This document shows positions 45,066 to 56,362 of a stretch of DNA of 62,601 nt, piece after piece. The DNA is from a bacterium HR19. Its GTDB lineage: Bacteria; Calescibacteriota; Calescibacteriia; Calescibacteriales; Calescibacteriaceae. The stretch covers positions 1 to 62,601 of the forward strand of contig BEHV01000011.1 of assembly GCA_002898315.1 (NCBI GenBank). Reading direction: 5' to 3'. The position numbers and the translations under genes were made by a program. The notes below the pieces were generated by a model that worked only from the letters and a program-made list of their open reading frames with translations, was not told where the DNA came from and searched no databases. The number at the start of each line of letters is the position of its first letter. Positions within the stretch are counted from its first letter, which is position 1.

Positions 45066-46106
45066 ATGCTCAACAAAGCCCCTTCATTCTGGTATAAGTC
45101 AAAATACAATTTCCCGAATCCGTTTTTTATTCCCATTTCTGAAATCGTTGGACTGCTTCTTTTCATAAGAAAAGTGATAAAAAGAAAAATATTTATTGAT
45201 TTTCCTTCGGTAGGGGTAGGAAGCTTGGCATTAGGAGGAGCACACAAAACGACAATTTCTCTCACAATAGCAGAAAAAATAAGAGAGAACAAAAAAAGAG
45301 TCGGAGTGGTTGTATCTGGATACGGCGGGAAATTTCAAGGCACACTTATACCCCAAGAGAAAAACACAAATCAAAACCTGAAAGATATTTCAGATGAGGC
45401 CCTGCTCTATCTCAAAAATAACTTCCCGGTATCAATAAACAAGAACAGAAAAAAAGGAGCAGATGAATTGAAAGGTATGGCAGACCTCGTGATACTTGAT
45501 GACTTCTTCTCATCTTTATATGAGCCGTGGATAAAAATCATCAGCATAACAAAAAATAGCATGGGAAACGAACTAATTCAGCCGTTCGGTCCCCTCAGAG
45601 AGCCAATAATATCTCTCCTCTGGTCAGATATGATACTTCTTGAAGAAAATATCAGAAACTCAAAATACGAGAGAAAGATAAGAAGAATTTTCCCGAGAAA
45701 AAAAGATGTTTTTTACTTTTCAGTAGATGTAAAGGAGATACTGCATTTTGATGGCGAAGCTATACGGGAGTTAGATCAAGAGCAAATCAGGAACAAAAAA
45801 GCAATATGCATTTCTGCTGTCGCAATACCTAAAAACTTTGAAGAAACGCTCAAAAAAATAGGAGTTAGAGTTTATGAACATTTCAAGTTAAAAGACCACT
45901 CAAAAATTCCCCGGAAAATTTTAGATAAAGCCGAGGAAAAATTGAAAAAAAAAGATGCAGATATAATAATAACAACCGAAAAAGATTTCTGGAAGATAAT
46001 AGAGAGCATCAAAAATCCGCCAGAGATACTTGGAGTTAAGATAAGAGCAAAGATGGGTGATGATTTCTTCAAAAAAATTGAATGCATGCTGAACCAGAGC
46101 AGATGA
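45066..46106 (+). CDS. lpxK: Tetraacyldisaccharide 4'-kinase (LpxK), divergent
   Basis: 346 residues. LpxK phosphorylates the lipid A precursor at the inner membrane. FWYKSKYNFPNPFFIP and an N-terminal hydrophobic helix, VSGYGGKFQG, ISDEALLYL, and PFGPLREP with SDMILLEEN mark the family. The P-loop region normally VGNxxVGGTGKTP reads VGSLALGGAHKTT (Ser53, His60, Lys61, Thr62), and the DDGFQH motif reads DDFFSS (145-150). Loss of the Gly, Gln and His at these sites may lower or change activity. It supports a Gram-negative envelope. No other lpx gene is present. Confidence 0.82.
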   Translation: MLNKAPSFWYKSKYNFPNPFFIPISEIVGLLLFIRKVIKRKIFIDFPSVGVGSLALGGAHKTTISLTIAEKIRENKKRVGVVVSGYGGKFQGTLIPQEKNTNQNLKDISDEALLYLKNNFPVSINKNRKKGADELKGMADLVILDDFFSSLYEPWIKIISITKNSMGNELIQPFGPLREPIISLLWSDMILLEENIRNSKYERKIRRIFPRKKDVFYFSVDVKEILHFDGEAIRELDQEQIRNKKAICISAVAIPKNFEETLKKIGVRVYEHFKLKDHSKIPRKILDKAEEKLKKKDADIIITTEKDFWKIIESIKNPPEILGVKIRAKMGDDFFKKIECMLNQSR

Positions 46107-46190
46107 AAACAAATTTCACAAAAAATTAAAAAAGTTCGCACCAATTCCTGAAAAAACTAAAATAAATCTTCGCATAAAAAAAATCAAGAT

Positions 46191-47549
46191 ATGGAAGTAA
46201 GAGAGAAAGAGCCGAAAATAGAAAGAGTTCCAGAAAGAGAACTTGTAAAAGAGCTTTACTATTTATCAAAGATAAACTGGGGGGTTGATGACGGATTTTA
46301 CCCTCTTGGCTCATGCACGATGAAATATAACCCACGAATAAACGAAAAAATCGCCTCTCAGAAAGAGTTTTTGTTTCTCCACCCGGCTTTCCCCGAGCTT
46401 GCCCAGGGAGCGCTTGAAATTATGTATGAGTTAGAAGAAATGCTCTGCAAAATAACGGGTATGGATGCGTTCTCCCTCATGCCGTCTGCCGGAGCTCACG
46501 GAGAATTCCTCGCACTGAAAATAGCAAAAAAGTTCTTCATAGATAAAAAAGAGTATCAGAGAAAATATGTCCTCATACCAGATTCTGCTCACGGAACAAA
46601 TCCAGCATCTGCGTCAATGTGCAAATTCCAAACCAGAGAGATAAAAAGCGACCCGAGAGGAAACATAGATATAGATGACCTCAAAAGAAAAGTCGGAGAC
46701 GACATAGTGGCTCTGATGATAACTTATCCGAACACACTCGGACTCGCCGATGAAAACATAGAAGAAGTAATAAAAATAATCCACGACGCAGGTGGTCTTG
46801 TATATTTAGACGGAGCAAACATGAACGCAATTTCGGGAATAGTAAGACCCGGAGATATGGGATTTGATTTCGTACATCTCAACCTGCACAAAACATTTTC
46901 CACTCCACACGGCGGAGGAGGTCCAGCAGCAGGACCACTTGGCGTCAAAAAAGAACTTGCAGAATACCTACCATACCCGAGAGTAAAAAAAGAAGACGGT
47001 AAATTCACTCTTGATTACTCAAACAGAGAAAAGTCAGTAGGAAAAATAGAGTCGTTTTACGGGAACTTCCCGGTTCTGCTCAGAGCGTGGGCATACATAA
47101 AAATGCTCGGAGAAGAAGGAATCAGAAAGAACTCACAAATAGCAGTCCTCAACGCAAACTACCTTATGAAAAAACTTTCTCAAAAGTATGACCTGCCGTT
47201 CAAGAGAAAATGTAAGCACGAGTTTGTACTGAGCGAAAAGGGATTAGGAGTGAGAACAGAAGACCTCGCAAAAGCACTCCAAGATGAAGGTTTCCACCCA
47301 CCTACGATATACTTCCCTCTCATAGTAAAAGGAGCTATTATGATAGAGCCAACAGAAACAGAGACCAAAAAAACGCTTGACGATTTCGCGGAAAGCATGC
47401 TCAAACTCTTTGACCTATCAAATCAAAATCCAGAATACTTCGCAAAAGCACCATACAAACAGAAAGTCAAAAGAGTTGATATGGTAAAAGCGAACACCCA
47501 AATAATCCCCGCAGAAAGATGGGAGAGAAAAACAGACGAAAAAGAATAA
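46191..47549 (+). CDS. gcvPB: Glycine dehydrogenase (decarboxylating) subunit 2
   Basis: 452 residues. It is the C-terminal half of the PLP-dependent P-protein of the glycine cleavage system, in organisms with split GcvPA/GcvPB. DDGFYPLGSCTMKYNPRINEK, PSAGAHGEFLALKIA, and VHLNLHKTFSTPHGGGGPAAG with the PLP-binding Lys are diagnostic. GcvPA, GcvH and GcvT are not in the window. The 84-base gap to lpxK contains no SD and no glycine riboswitch-like structure. Confidence 0.97.
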   Translation: MEVREKEPKIERVPERELVKELYYLSKINWGVDDGFYPLGSCTMKYNPRINEKIASQKEFLFLHPAFPELAQGALEIMYELEEMLCKITGMDAFSLMPSAGAHGEFLALKIAKKFFIDKKEYQRKYVLIPDSAHGTNPASASMCKFQTREIKSDPRGNIDIDDLKRKVGDDIVALMITYPNTLGLADENIEEVIKIIHDAGGLVYLDGANMNAISGIVRPGDMGFDFVHLNLHKTFSTPHGGGGPAAGPLGVKKELAEYLPYPRVKKEDGKFTLDYSNREKSVGKIESFYGNFPVLLRAWAYIKMLGEEGIRKNSQIAVLNANYLMKKLSQKYDLPFKRKCKHEFVLSEKGLGVRTEDLAKALQDEGFHPPTIYFPLIVKGAIMIEPTETETKKTLDDFAESMLKLFDLSNQNPEYFAKAPYKQKVKRVDMVKANTQIIPAERWERKTDEKE

Positions 47550-47567
47550 AACTTTTGCTTTATTGAT

Positions 47568-47978
47568 TTATTTTCTGTCAAGAACGTGTCTATCAAGAAC
47601 AACACACAAAAATTTTCCTTCAAAAACCTTTTCATCAGTTCCTTTTTTGAACACCTCAACGAAAACCTCTTTTTTTGAACCGTCTTCTGATATAACCTGT
47701 GCACGGGCAAGAAGTGTATCTCCAAGAACAACCGGCTTTATGAACTTCACATCTGCTTTATATAAAACAACATATGGGTGATTTACAGCGAGCATAGCGG
47801 AGTAATCTGCAAGAGAAAAAGTAAATCCGCCATGAACAAGTCCCCTCTCATCAACAACCATCGTCTTTTTTGTCTTCAGTTCAACAGAAGAGGATTTCTC
47901 TGAAATACTTATTACTTTTCCACAGTATGACCTGCTTGCCAAAAGATGAGTCCTCTGATCAACCTTTCTTTTCCCCAT
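47568..47978 (-). CDS. Hotdog-fold acyl-CoA thioesterase-like protein
   Basis: 136 residues. LVHGGFTFSLADYSAMLAV is the central hotdog helix motif of the PaaI/4HBT family, followed by ADVKFIKPVVLGDTLLARAQV. Members hydrolyse acyl-CoA thioesters, and some (FapR) sense malonyl-CoA. The usual catalytic Asp/Glu could be the Asp of ADYSAM. No DNA-binding domain is present. TATTTT lies eight bases before the ATG with no SD. Confidence 0.8.
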   Translation of the reverse strand: MGKRKVDQRTHLLASRSYCGKVISISEKSSSVELKTKKTMVVDERGLVHGGFTFSLADYSAMLAVNHPYVVLYKADVKFIKPVVLGDTLLARAQVISEDGSKKEVFVEVFKKGTDEKVFEGKFLCVVLDRHVLDRK

Positions 47979-47986
47979 AATAGTTC

Positions 47987-47992
47987 AAAATA
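47987..47992 (-). promoter_or_regulatory. Candidate -10 box for leaderless hotdog gene mRNA
   Basis: TATTTT on the minus strand ends eight bases before the ATG at 47978; the bases between (GAACTATT) have no SD. The predicted transcript start is within two bases of the start codon. Confidence 0.4.
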
Positions 47993-48029
47993 TCGGCGTT
48001 CCTGAAAGATTATCTAAATATCTTGAAAA

Positions 48030-48058
48030 TTGCGAAAAGCATTACCAATTTTTAAAAT
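48030..48058 (+). promoter_or_regulatory. Promoter of the DUF4398-like lipoprotein
   Basis: TTGCGA (48030-48035), exactly 17 bases, then TAAAAT (48053-48058). The predicted start at about 48065 leaves a leader of about 28 bases that includes AAGGAGGT at 48077-48084. This is a conventional SD-bearing gene. Confidence 0.5.
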
Positions 48059-48092
48059 TAAATTCAATTTTTTATTAAGGAGGTAAAAACCT

Positions 48093-48494
48093 ATGATTTC
48101 ACGCAGAAATCAAAAACTAATAGGTATAGGAACAGGAATAATATTATCGGCAGTTCTTGCATTATCTTCATGTGCAAGGAAACCCGAAAAAGAACTTCAG
48201 GACGCAAGGAACGCGTTGAAAGAAGTTGAAGACCTTGAGGCACCGAAATACACCCCCGATGAGTGGAACTCGCTTCAATCAAAGCTCAAAGATGCTGAAA
48301 CCAAAATAGAGGAGAAAAAATACAAAGAAGCAAAGGAAATACTCCTTCAAATCATATCAGAAGCTCAGGCGCTGAAACCTAAAATAGGAGAGGCAAAGAA
48401 GAAAGCAGTGGAAGAAGCGGCAAAACAGCAGCAGGCACAAGAGGGAGCTACCGCTCCGGCAGGAGCTACCCAACCTCAACCGCCAGCTCAGTAA
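48093..48494 (+). CDS. Small lipoprotein with DUF4398-like helical domain
   Basis: 133 residues. The signal peptide IGIGTGIILSAVLALSSC ends in a good lipobox (Cys27). Two helical hairpins follow, with the pattern ALKEVEDLEAPKYTPDEWNS and KKYKEAKEILLQIISEAQAL, as in DUF4398 envelope proteins. The C-terminal ~25 residues are rich in Ala, Gln and Pro. A strong SD (AAGGAGGT, eight bases from the ATG) and a clear promoter suggest abundant expression, as for Lpp- or Pal-like structural lipoproteins, but the role is unknown. Confidence 0.8.
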   Translation: MISRRNQKLIGIGTGIILSAVLALSSCARKPEKELQDARNALKEVEDLEAPKYTPDEWNSLQSKLKDAETKIEEKKYKEAKEILLQIISEAQALKPKIGEAKKKAVEEAAKQQQAQEGATAPAGATQPQPPAQ

Positions 48495-48507
48495 TTATCT
48501 TTAAAAA

Positions 48508-48538
48508 AGCCCCCTTATCCTTTCGCGGTAAGGGGGCT
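48508..48538 (-). terminator. Intrinsic terminator between convergent genes
   Basis: AGCCCCCTTA (48508-48517) pairs perfectly with TAAGGGGGCT (48529-48538) over an 11-base loop. On the minus strand the hairpin is followed by TTTTTTAAAG, so it should end ligA-nagZ transcripts. On the plus strand it follows the lipoprotein stop by 13 bases but has only ATCTCTTCC after it, so it works less well in that direction. It is the only convincing terminator in the window. Confidence 0.85.
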
Positions 48539-48559
48539 ATCTCTTCCACTTATTATTTA

Positions 48560-49540
48560 TTATATTGAACTTTTCCTCGCAAAACTTCTCTTGAACCTCA
48601 AAAAAGCAACCCTTTGGACAGAATCTCTTATTCTCCCCTCGCTGACCCTTTTCTTTACATCTTTTGAAAACTTCTCAAAAACATCCGCAAGAAGATTGTA
48701 ATCTGGCTTACATATCAAAATAGCATCGCACCCCGCTTCAAACGATAAAAGAGCAACATCACCAATAGAACCAAAACCTTTTAAAGCATCCATAGTCAGG
48801 TCATCTGTTATAACACAACCCCTGAAAAAACTTTTCAGCTCTGCAATACACCTTCTTGAAATAGTGCATGGAAGGGAATCTAAATTTTTCAAAACTATGT
48901 GAGCGGTCATAATTCCATATACATCATCAGAGACCATCTTGAAAGGTAATATATGTTTTTTTATCTCTTCCTCATCACAATATGAAACCGGAAGCTCCTT
49001 GTGGGAGTCCTGAAGAACAAGCCCGTGTCCCGGGAAGTGTTTAGCCACTGGAAGAACTCCACCAGATTTCATACCTTTTGCGAACGCCCTCGCTATTTTC
49101 CCAAGAGTTAGCGGATCAGAAGAAAAAGCTCTATCTCCTATCACAGAAAAGTTGTATCCGTATAAATCCACTACGGGAGCGAAATTAACATCAACGCCAC
49201 AAGATGCAAGGAAAGAACCAAGTTTTTCTCCAAGCTCAAAAATATCTTCATCTGAAATCATTCCTTTTTCATACATCTCACCTATCTGTCTCGCCGGGGG
49301 GAGTTCAAAAGGTGTCTTTATTCTCATCACTCTGCCTCCCTCTTCATCTACACAGAAAAAAAAGTTATACCCAACCTTGCCCTTCAAAGAATACAAGAAC
49401 TCTCGCAGTTCATCAACACTATCTGGTATGTTATACGAGAACAAAATAACCCCGGAGGGCTTAAATGTTTTCAAAAAGTCCACTGTCTCCTGATCTGCTT
49501 CTTTACCCTTTATGGCAACTATGAAAAAACCACCAAGCAT
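48560..49540 (-). CDS. nagZ: Beta-N-acetylhexosaminidase, glycoside hydrolase family 3
   Basis: 326 residues. It removes GlcNAc from muropeptides during peptidoglycan recycling. CVDEEGGRVMRIKTPF, VNFAPVVDL, KHFPGHG with DSH (catalytic His loop), TAHIVLKNLD and the nucleophile Asp in VITDDLTMDAL are all present. The N-terminus MLGGFFIVAIKG matches the family start at the ATG at 49540; an upstream TTG at 49564 would add eight residues. No signal peptide beyond this, consistent with a cytosolic NagZ. Confidence 0.92.
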   Translation of the reverse strand: MLGGFFIVAIKGKEADQETVDFLKTFKPSGVILFSYNIPDSVDELREFLYSLKGKVGYNFFFCVDEEGGRVMRIKTPFELPPARQIGEMYEKGMISDEDIFELGEKLGSFLASCGVDVNFAPVVDLYGYNFSVIGDRAFSSDPLTLGKIARAFAKGMKSGGVLPVAKHFPGHGLVLQDSHKELPVSYCDEEEIKKHILPFKMVSDDVYGIMTAHIVLKNLDSLPCTISRRCIAELKSFFRGCVITDDLTMDALKGFGSIGDVALLSFEAGCDAILICKPDYNLLADVFEKFSKDVKKRVSEGRIRDSVQRVAFLRFKRSFARKSSI

Positions 49541-49547
49541 AGAAAAA

Positions 49548-49553
49548 AGTATA
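49548..49553 (-). promoter_or_regulatory. Candidate -10 box for leaderless nagZ mRNA
   Basis: TATACT on the minus strand (49553-49548, five of six consensus) ends seven bases before the nagZ ATG, placing the transcript start on or next to the ATG. No SD and no clear -35 are visible. It lies just beyond the ligA stop. Confidence 0.4.
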
Positions 49554-49566
49554 TAAAAATTCAATT

Positions 49567-51708
<2,142 letters not shown>

Positions 51709-51723
51709 TTAAATTGACACCTT

Positions 51724-53922
51724 ATGAAGAATTTTTTGATACCAAAAAATTATCTTGCACACTTTCTTGTTTTTGCTATCAATTTTTTTCTCGCATTGCT
51801 CGTTTTTTCATGCTCAAAGAAAAAGAGTTTTGAATTTGCCCTGAAATTTGAAGATATAAAAGAAGAGTTTGAAGGAAAATTTGAGAAAGCAGATGAAACA
51901 CTCCCGATAAAATTAGAAGACATATTTGAAAACTGTCTTATACCTCTTTTTCCTACTGACTCCACATACATATTATCAATACCGAAGAAAGATAAGGCAC
52001 CTTTTACTTTTCACCTTGAAAAATTCGGATTTGATTTAGCCGAGTCGTTCTTCCTCTCTCATTTTTTAGAAGAATGTCAAGCCAACTCCTGCCAGCTCGC
52101 AAAAGATAAAACAAACTACGATGTAAAAGAAGAAAGAAAAAAATTACAAGAAGGATATGAAAAAAGCAAAATTGAAATAAACAGCCAGAGAGGTAATATA
52201 ATAGCTGAGGTATTCTACCCACCTATACCAACTCAAGTTGCCTCAATAATCTCCATAGAATCAGCATCAGAAAAGAAAGTAAGCTTTAAATTCGCTTCGT
52301 CTATCACTCTTGGAAGCCTCTCCGCTAATATTGTAGAACTTGAAAGCGTGGTCATATACCAGCCCGAAGGAGAAGGAGAAAAAAAGCTCTCATGCTACTC
52401 AAAAACAAAAATAACAGGAGATACAAGAAATATGGAGATAAAGCTTGTAAAAGACAACAAAAAAAATTTTGTTCAAGGATATATAAAATATCAAAAGGAC
52501 TGCCCGCAAAAACCATTTATATATCTCAGCTCAAAAGAAGAAATATTCGCATCAGAACCAGAAATCTACTGCGACTCATTTTTGCCCACATCTTCTCTTG
52601 AAACTCTCGCCCTGAAAATAAAAGAGAAAGCAGAAGAAGATAACGCATACCTTGACATACTTGAAAAAATATCTGATAAATTTCAGGTGATGCAGAACGA
52701 ACTCAACTTCATAAAAATCTCAAACAACATAAACGAGATTTTTCGCAACCTATCAATAATAAGAATGCTCTTTGATGATGAATACTTTGACTCAATAACC
52801 CAGAAGATATATATCACACAAGAGATGCTCAAAAGAGCGAATTTCTCCATACATTCCAAAATCAAAATCCAACTTTCCGAAAATTTTTCAATAAATATAA
52901 CCTATCCTGTAAATCACTCAACAATAATGTTTTTTGATTTGCTTTTTCGGCTTCTCACATCAGTGGTAGATTACATCTCATCTCTTGAAAGATATTTGCC
53001 AGAAAACACAAAAAATCTGATAGTTCAGAGAATAAGGGATGGGAATCTGACGAAGAAAGAGATGATGGAGATTTTGGTAAGCGCTCTTAACGCCAGCAGT
53101 TCGTTTTTGAGGACAAAAGACGAAGAAAAAAGAAAAAAGGCGCTTTACGAGCTGGAAAATGCCACAAGCAGAATCACCGACTTTATATACCAAGCCCAAA
53201 AAGAAAAAGTTGGATTGATAAAAGCAAAAGGCAACTCGGTCTTTATTGGAGATAAAATACTCATAAGCTCAGGAACTTCAAACTACCTTTTCAAAACACC
53301 TATCACAGAAATTTTTCACAACTTCGTAGAACACAAAGACCTGTACCCTTTCCTACTCCTCATACAAGATGTGATTTATGGATTGATGTCGGAAAAGAAT
53401 AAAAACCCACTGATTTTAGACATAGCAGAAAAGATATACCAAAAATCATCTTACAATACTTTCAGAATAAACCTTGGAAAAATTATTCTTGCAGACCTCA
53501 GAGAAATTCTGCCAGCGTGGACAAAAGATGGATACTTCGCTATGGAATGGGAGTGCAAGATACCAAACTTCTCACCTCCGCTCACAGCAAAAAACTTCTT
53601 CCCAGAAAACATAACTTGTGAAGGAGAAATTGAAGATTCTCCACACTTTACAGAAAACTTTGAATTTTCAGAAAAGATTACAGATTCAATAACTCAAAAC
53701 CCGTTTTTACCTCAACTTCAAAAAGATAATATCATCACAAGGTATCCCTACATAATTTTCAGAGAACCGAGTTTTTTCGGAGGATTAGAGCTGAATGTAT
53801 CGGCTCTCCCAAACCCATATTTTTGCCAGAACGAAACCACAAAAAATTTTTTCTTTCTCCCGCAAGGAAAAGAAGGAATATGCTATCTTATATACACACT
53901 TTCTTTTTTGCTTTCAGAGTAA
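51724..53922 (+). CDS. Large lipoprotein of unknown function
   Basis: 732 residues. The signal peptide (FLVFAINFFLALLVFSC) ends in a lipobox with Cys about residue 36. I recognise no domain. The mature part is Lys/Glu-rich with long helical stretches in the middle (residues ~300-500) and beta-rich ends, and about a dozen Cys including ECQANSC. It has no SD. Its stop directly abuts that of the convergent periplasmic protein at 53923 with no gap. It may be a lineage-specific envelope protein. Confidence 0.65.
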   Translation: MKNFLIPKNYLAHFLVFAINFFLALLVFSCSKKKSFEFALKFEDIKEEFEGKFEKADETLPIKLEDIFENCLIPLFPTDSTYILSIPKKDKAPFTFHLEKFGFDLAESFFLSHFLEECQANSCQLAKDKTNYDVKEERKKLQEGYEKSKIEINSQRGNIIAEVFYPPIPTQVASIISIESASEKKVSFKFASSITLGSLSANIVELESVVIYQPEGEGEKKLSCYSKTKITGDTRNMEIKLVKDNKKNFVQGYIKYQKDCPQKPFIYLSSKEEIFASEPEIYCDSFLPTSSLETLALKIKEKAEEDNAYLDILEKISDKFQVMQNELNFIKISNNINEIFRNLSIIRMLFDDEYFDSITQKIYITQEMLKRANFSIHSKIKIQLSENFSINITYPVNHSTIMFFDLLFRLLTSVVDYISSLERYLPENTKNLIVQRIRDGNLTKKEMMEILVSALNASSSFLRTKDEEKRKKALYELENATSRITDFIYQAQKEKVGLIKAKGNSVFIGDKILISSGTSNYLFKTPITEIFHNFVEHKDLYPFLLLIQDVIYGLMSEKNKNPLILDIAEKIYQKSSYNTFRINLGKIILADLREILPAWTKDGYFAMEWECKIPNFSPPLTAKNFFPENITCEGEIEDSPHFTENFEFSEKITDSITQNPFLPQLQKDNIITRYPYIIFREPSFFGGLELNVSALPNPYFCQNETTKNFFFLPQGKEGICYLIYTLSFLLSE

Positions 53923-55209
53923 TCAGAACCAGAACTTATCAACGAGTTTATCGGCAACAAACTCAAAGACCTTCTCTACCTTCTCATCAACCCTATATAC
54001 TTGAATATCTCTTATTATGAATCCAGAAGAAGAGAGCAAGATGTCAGAATATTTCCCCTGTATTTTTGTCATCTTTGAGAATCTGTACATTTCTCCTATG
54101 TATCTTAAAGTGTCTGCTATTTTTTTGAGCTCGTAGATGTAAAAGCTTGTTCTATCTTCTTCATACGGTACTATATCGGCATAAAAAACCTTTGAATAAT
54201 ATCTTTTTTCAAGGTATGATTTTATTCCAGACCACATAAAACCGAAGACAAGAAATTTTCTTGCTCCTGCAAAAGTAAGCTGAGGTATGATAGCTGCTGA
54301 ATTTTTTGAGTTATCTAAAATTACAACACAACCTGAACTATCAACTTCTTCTCCCACAACGCTGAGGAGTTCTTTATCAGATTTATAACTTATATTTTTT
54401 TTCTTTGCGATAGTTTTTGCTCTGCTCACAAGAGATGGAATAATATCTATTCCCGAGTACTCTAATGAGAATGATACAGAAACTCCGCTTGCCCAAGAAA
54501 TACTCAACAGAATATCTTTATACTTTTCGGTATCTTTTCTGTAAAGTATTATCGGGGAGCAACCGACCTCTCTTTTTATGTATTGCAGAAGAGTCCAACC
54601 AAAATGTGAAAAATGCGGAAGAAAGAAAATATGGTTTTCCTGAGGATACGAAACAGGAACAGAGAAATCAATAAAAAAGTAATTTCGCTCAACATAAAAA
54701 TCATCTTTTGCGAAGTTCAGAACAACTGAAAACGCCCTGCTCGGTGGGAAGAAATAAAAATAGTCAAAGTTTGTATCAAATGCTATATAAAAACTGTCAA
54801 AAAAATCAAATATGTAATCAAAAAAAATGTCAAAGGCAGAACTCTTACCTTCATCATAAGGGAAAAAGAAAATCGTCCTCCCCTCAACATCATCTCTACT
54901 ATAATGTGATAACTCTTTCTCAATCATCAAGATGACATCTGATATTTCAAGAGGATAGAAAAAAGTCAAAAGGTTTGGAAATGATTCCTTGAGAACCTTT
55001 TCATCACGAAAAAAATCCTGCCCAAGATATTGTCTGAGCTCATCGTAATTTTCCATCGCAACCGCAAAATTCCCACTCTTCAAAGAATATATAATATCAA
55101 GGAGTTTCCTTTCGTACTGGTTGAAATCATCTGCAAAAGTAGAATATGAAAAAGAGAGAAGAAACAACAAAAAAAAGAAAAAAGAAAAAACCTTTTTCAA
55201 CCTCGCCAT
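53923..55209 (-). CDS. Exported protein, possibly LpoA/periplasmic-binding-protein-like
   Basis: 428 residues with a signal peptide (MARLKKVFSFFFFLLFLLSFSYSTFA). Very rich in Phe, Tyr and Ser. The C-terminal half has alternating beta-alpha segments; GCVVILDNSKNSAAIIPQLTFAGARKFLVFGFMWSG resembles the second lobe of type 1 periplasmic binding proteins, as in penicillin-binding-protein activators of the LpoA/LppC type, though this is only a pattern match. It overlaps the end of the upstream acyltransferase by 13 bases, so the two are coupled. Confidence 0.5.
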   Translation of the reverse strand: MARLKKVFSFFFFLLFLLSFSYSTFADDFNQYERKLLDIIYSLKSGNFAVAMENYDELRQYLGQDFFRDEKVLKESFPNLLTFFYPLEISDVILMIEKELSHYSRDDVEGRTIFFFPYDEGKSSAFDIFFDYIFDFFDSFYIAFDTNFDYFYFFPPSRAFSVVLNFAKDDFYVERNYFFIDFSVPVSYPQENHIFFLPHFSHFGWTLLQYIKREVGCSPIILYRKDTEKYKDILLSISWASGVSVSFSLEYSGIDIIPSLVSRAKTIAKKKNISYKSDKELLSVVGEEVDSSGCVVILDNSKNSAAIIPQLTFAGARKFLVFGFMWSGIKSYLEKRYYSKVFYADIVPYEEDRTSFYIYELKKIADTLRYIGEMYRFSKMTKIQGKYSDILLSSSGFIIRDIQVYRVDEKVEKVFEFVADKLVDKFWF

Positions 55210-56258
55210 ATGCTTTTTCTCTTTGAAAGAAGTTCTGAAATAATATCTTCAATCCTGTGCCTGACTTCCTGAGAAATCTGATTCACAAGTATGTCATCTT
55301 CAGCCGCCTCTGGTGGATACTCTGTCACATCTATAATTTTTCCGAACTTTATATACCATTTTGAAGGGAAAGGAATAAAACCGAAAGGACCTAAAAGAAG
55401 CATATTCAGAACAATAGGGAAAGTAGGTAGATTAAAAAGTTTTCCGAGCGAGTCAATTTTAAATATGATAGGATATATTTCTTCTGCTCCAACAACACCA
55501 ACAGGGAGAATCGGACTTCTTGTTCTTATAGCGAGTTTGACAAATCCTCCCCTGCCGAACCGCTGGAGCTTATACCTCATATAAAACGGTTTCACAATAC
55601 CTTTGACACCTTCCGGAAAAACAATAACCGCCTCATCTCTCATCAGAAGTATCTGAGCGTTTTCTTGACAAGCCCTCACTCCCCCAACCCTGTTCATTAT
55701 TGTCCCAGCAAAAGGTAGGTAATAGACAAAGTTTTCAGCAAGAGGTCTGACATCTCTGTGAGCAGGATGAACCTCTCTCATATAATACTTTATCATAGCA
55801 CCATCAAAAGGCAAAGTTCCCGAGTGATTTGCGACAAGAAGAATCCTTCCTTTCGGGGGAATATTCTCACCACCTTCAACCTCTACTCTCCACCACTTCT
55901 CATAAAGGAATTTGAAAATTGGTTTTATAAAGTCCTCAAATTTTGGGTCATAGCCGAACTCATCTACGACATCTGAATAAATGAGCATCTGATAAGCCCT
56001 TATTATTTTTCCGAAGGAATTCATGTAAAGAGCTGAAAAAACTGGTCTTATCTTCTCTATGTATTTTCTGATTATTTGAGCTGCTTCTTCAAAAGAGAGT
56101 TCTTCTCTACCCGAAGCATCTTCTATTTCTTTGACTGCCTCTTGCAGAATTTTTCCGGCATCTTTGAAGAGGGAAGATATATTCTTTTTCTCAAAACTCG
56201 CTTTCTGAAAGCCCTCAACTATATCCTTTTTCTCCTGATGTTCTATTTCTGTTCTCAT
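55197..56258 (-). CDS. PlsC-like lysophospholipid acyltransferase family protein
   Basis: 353 residues. The acyltransferase site NHSGTLPFDGAMI carries the His and Asp (H-x6-D spacing seen in DGAT/WS-like members), and VIVFPEGVKGIVKPFY and SPILPVGVVGAEEIYP are the later motifs. A helical N-terminal domain of ~110 residues precedes it. It probably acylates a glycerolipid or alcohol at the inner membrane. It is cotranscribed with the exported protein at 53923. TAAATT ends six bases before the ATG with no SD. Confidence 0.82.
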   Translation of the reverse strand: MRTEIEHQEKKDIVEGFQKASFEKKNISSLFKDAGKILQEAVKEIEDASGREELSFEEAAQIIRKYIEKIRPVFSALYMNSFGKIIRAYQMLIYSDVVDEFGYDPKFEDFIKPIFKFLYEKWWRVEVEGGENIPPKGRILLVANHSGTLPFDGAMIKYYMREVHPAHRDVRPLAENFVYYLPFAGTIMNRVGGVRACQENAQILLMRDEAVIVFPEGVKGIVKPFYMRYKLQRFGRGGFVKLAIRTRSPILPVGVVGAEEIYPIIFKIDSLGKLFNLPTFPIVLNMLLLGPFGFIPFPSKWYIKFGKIIDVTEYPPEAAEDDILVNQISQEVRHRIEDIISELLSKRKSIWRG

Positions 56259-56264
56259 ATCTAT

Positions 56265-56270
56265 AATTTA
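56265..56270 (-). promoter_or_regulatory. Candidate -10 box for leaderless acyltransferase mRNA
   Basis: TAAATT on the minus strand (56270-56265) ends six bases before the ATG at 56258; ATAGAT lies between and there is no SD. Confidence 0.35.
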
Positions 56271-56362
56271 TTACGGAAGAAAAAATTTTGTTCTGTTTTT
56301 GCAGATAGAAAAAATAAAGAGAAAAATCAAATAATTAATTTTTGAGAGCAAATTTTCATATT

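Noticed and set aside
46107-46190. Glycine riboswitch before gcvPB
   Set aside because: The gap is only 84 bases, AT-rich, and without the conserved GG-rich riboswitch core.
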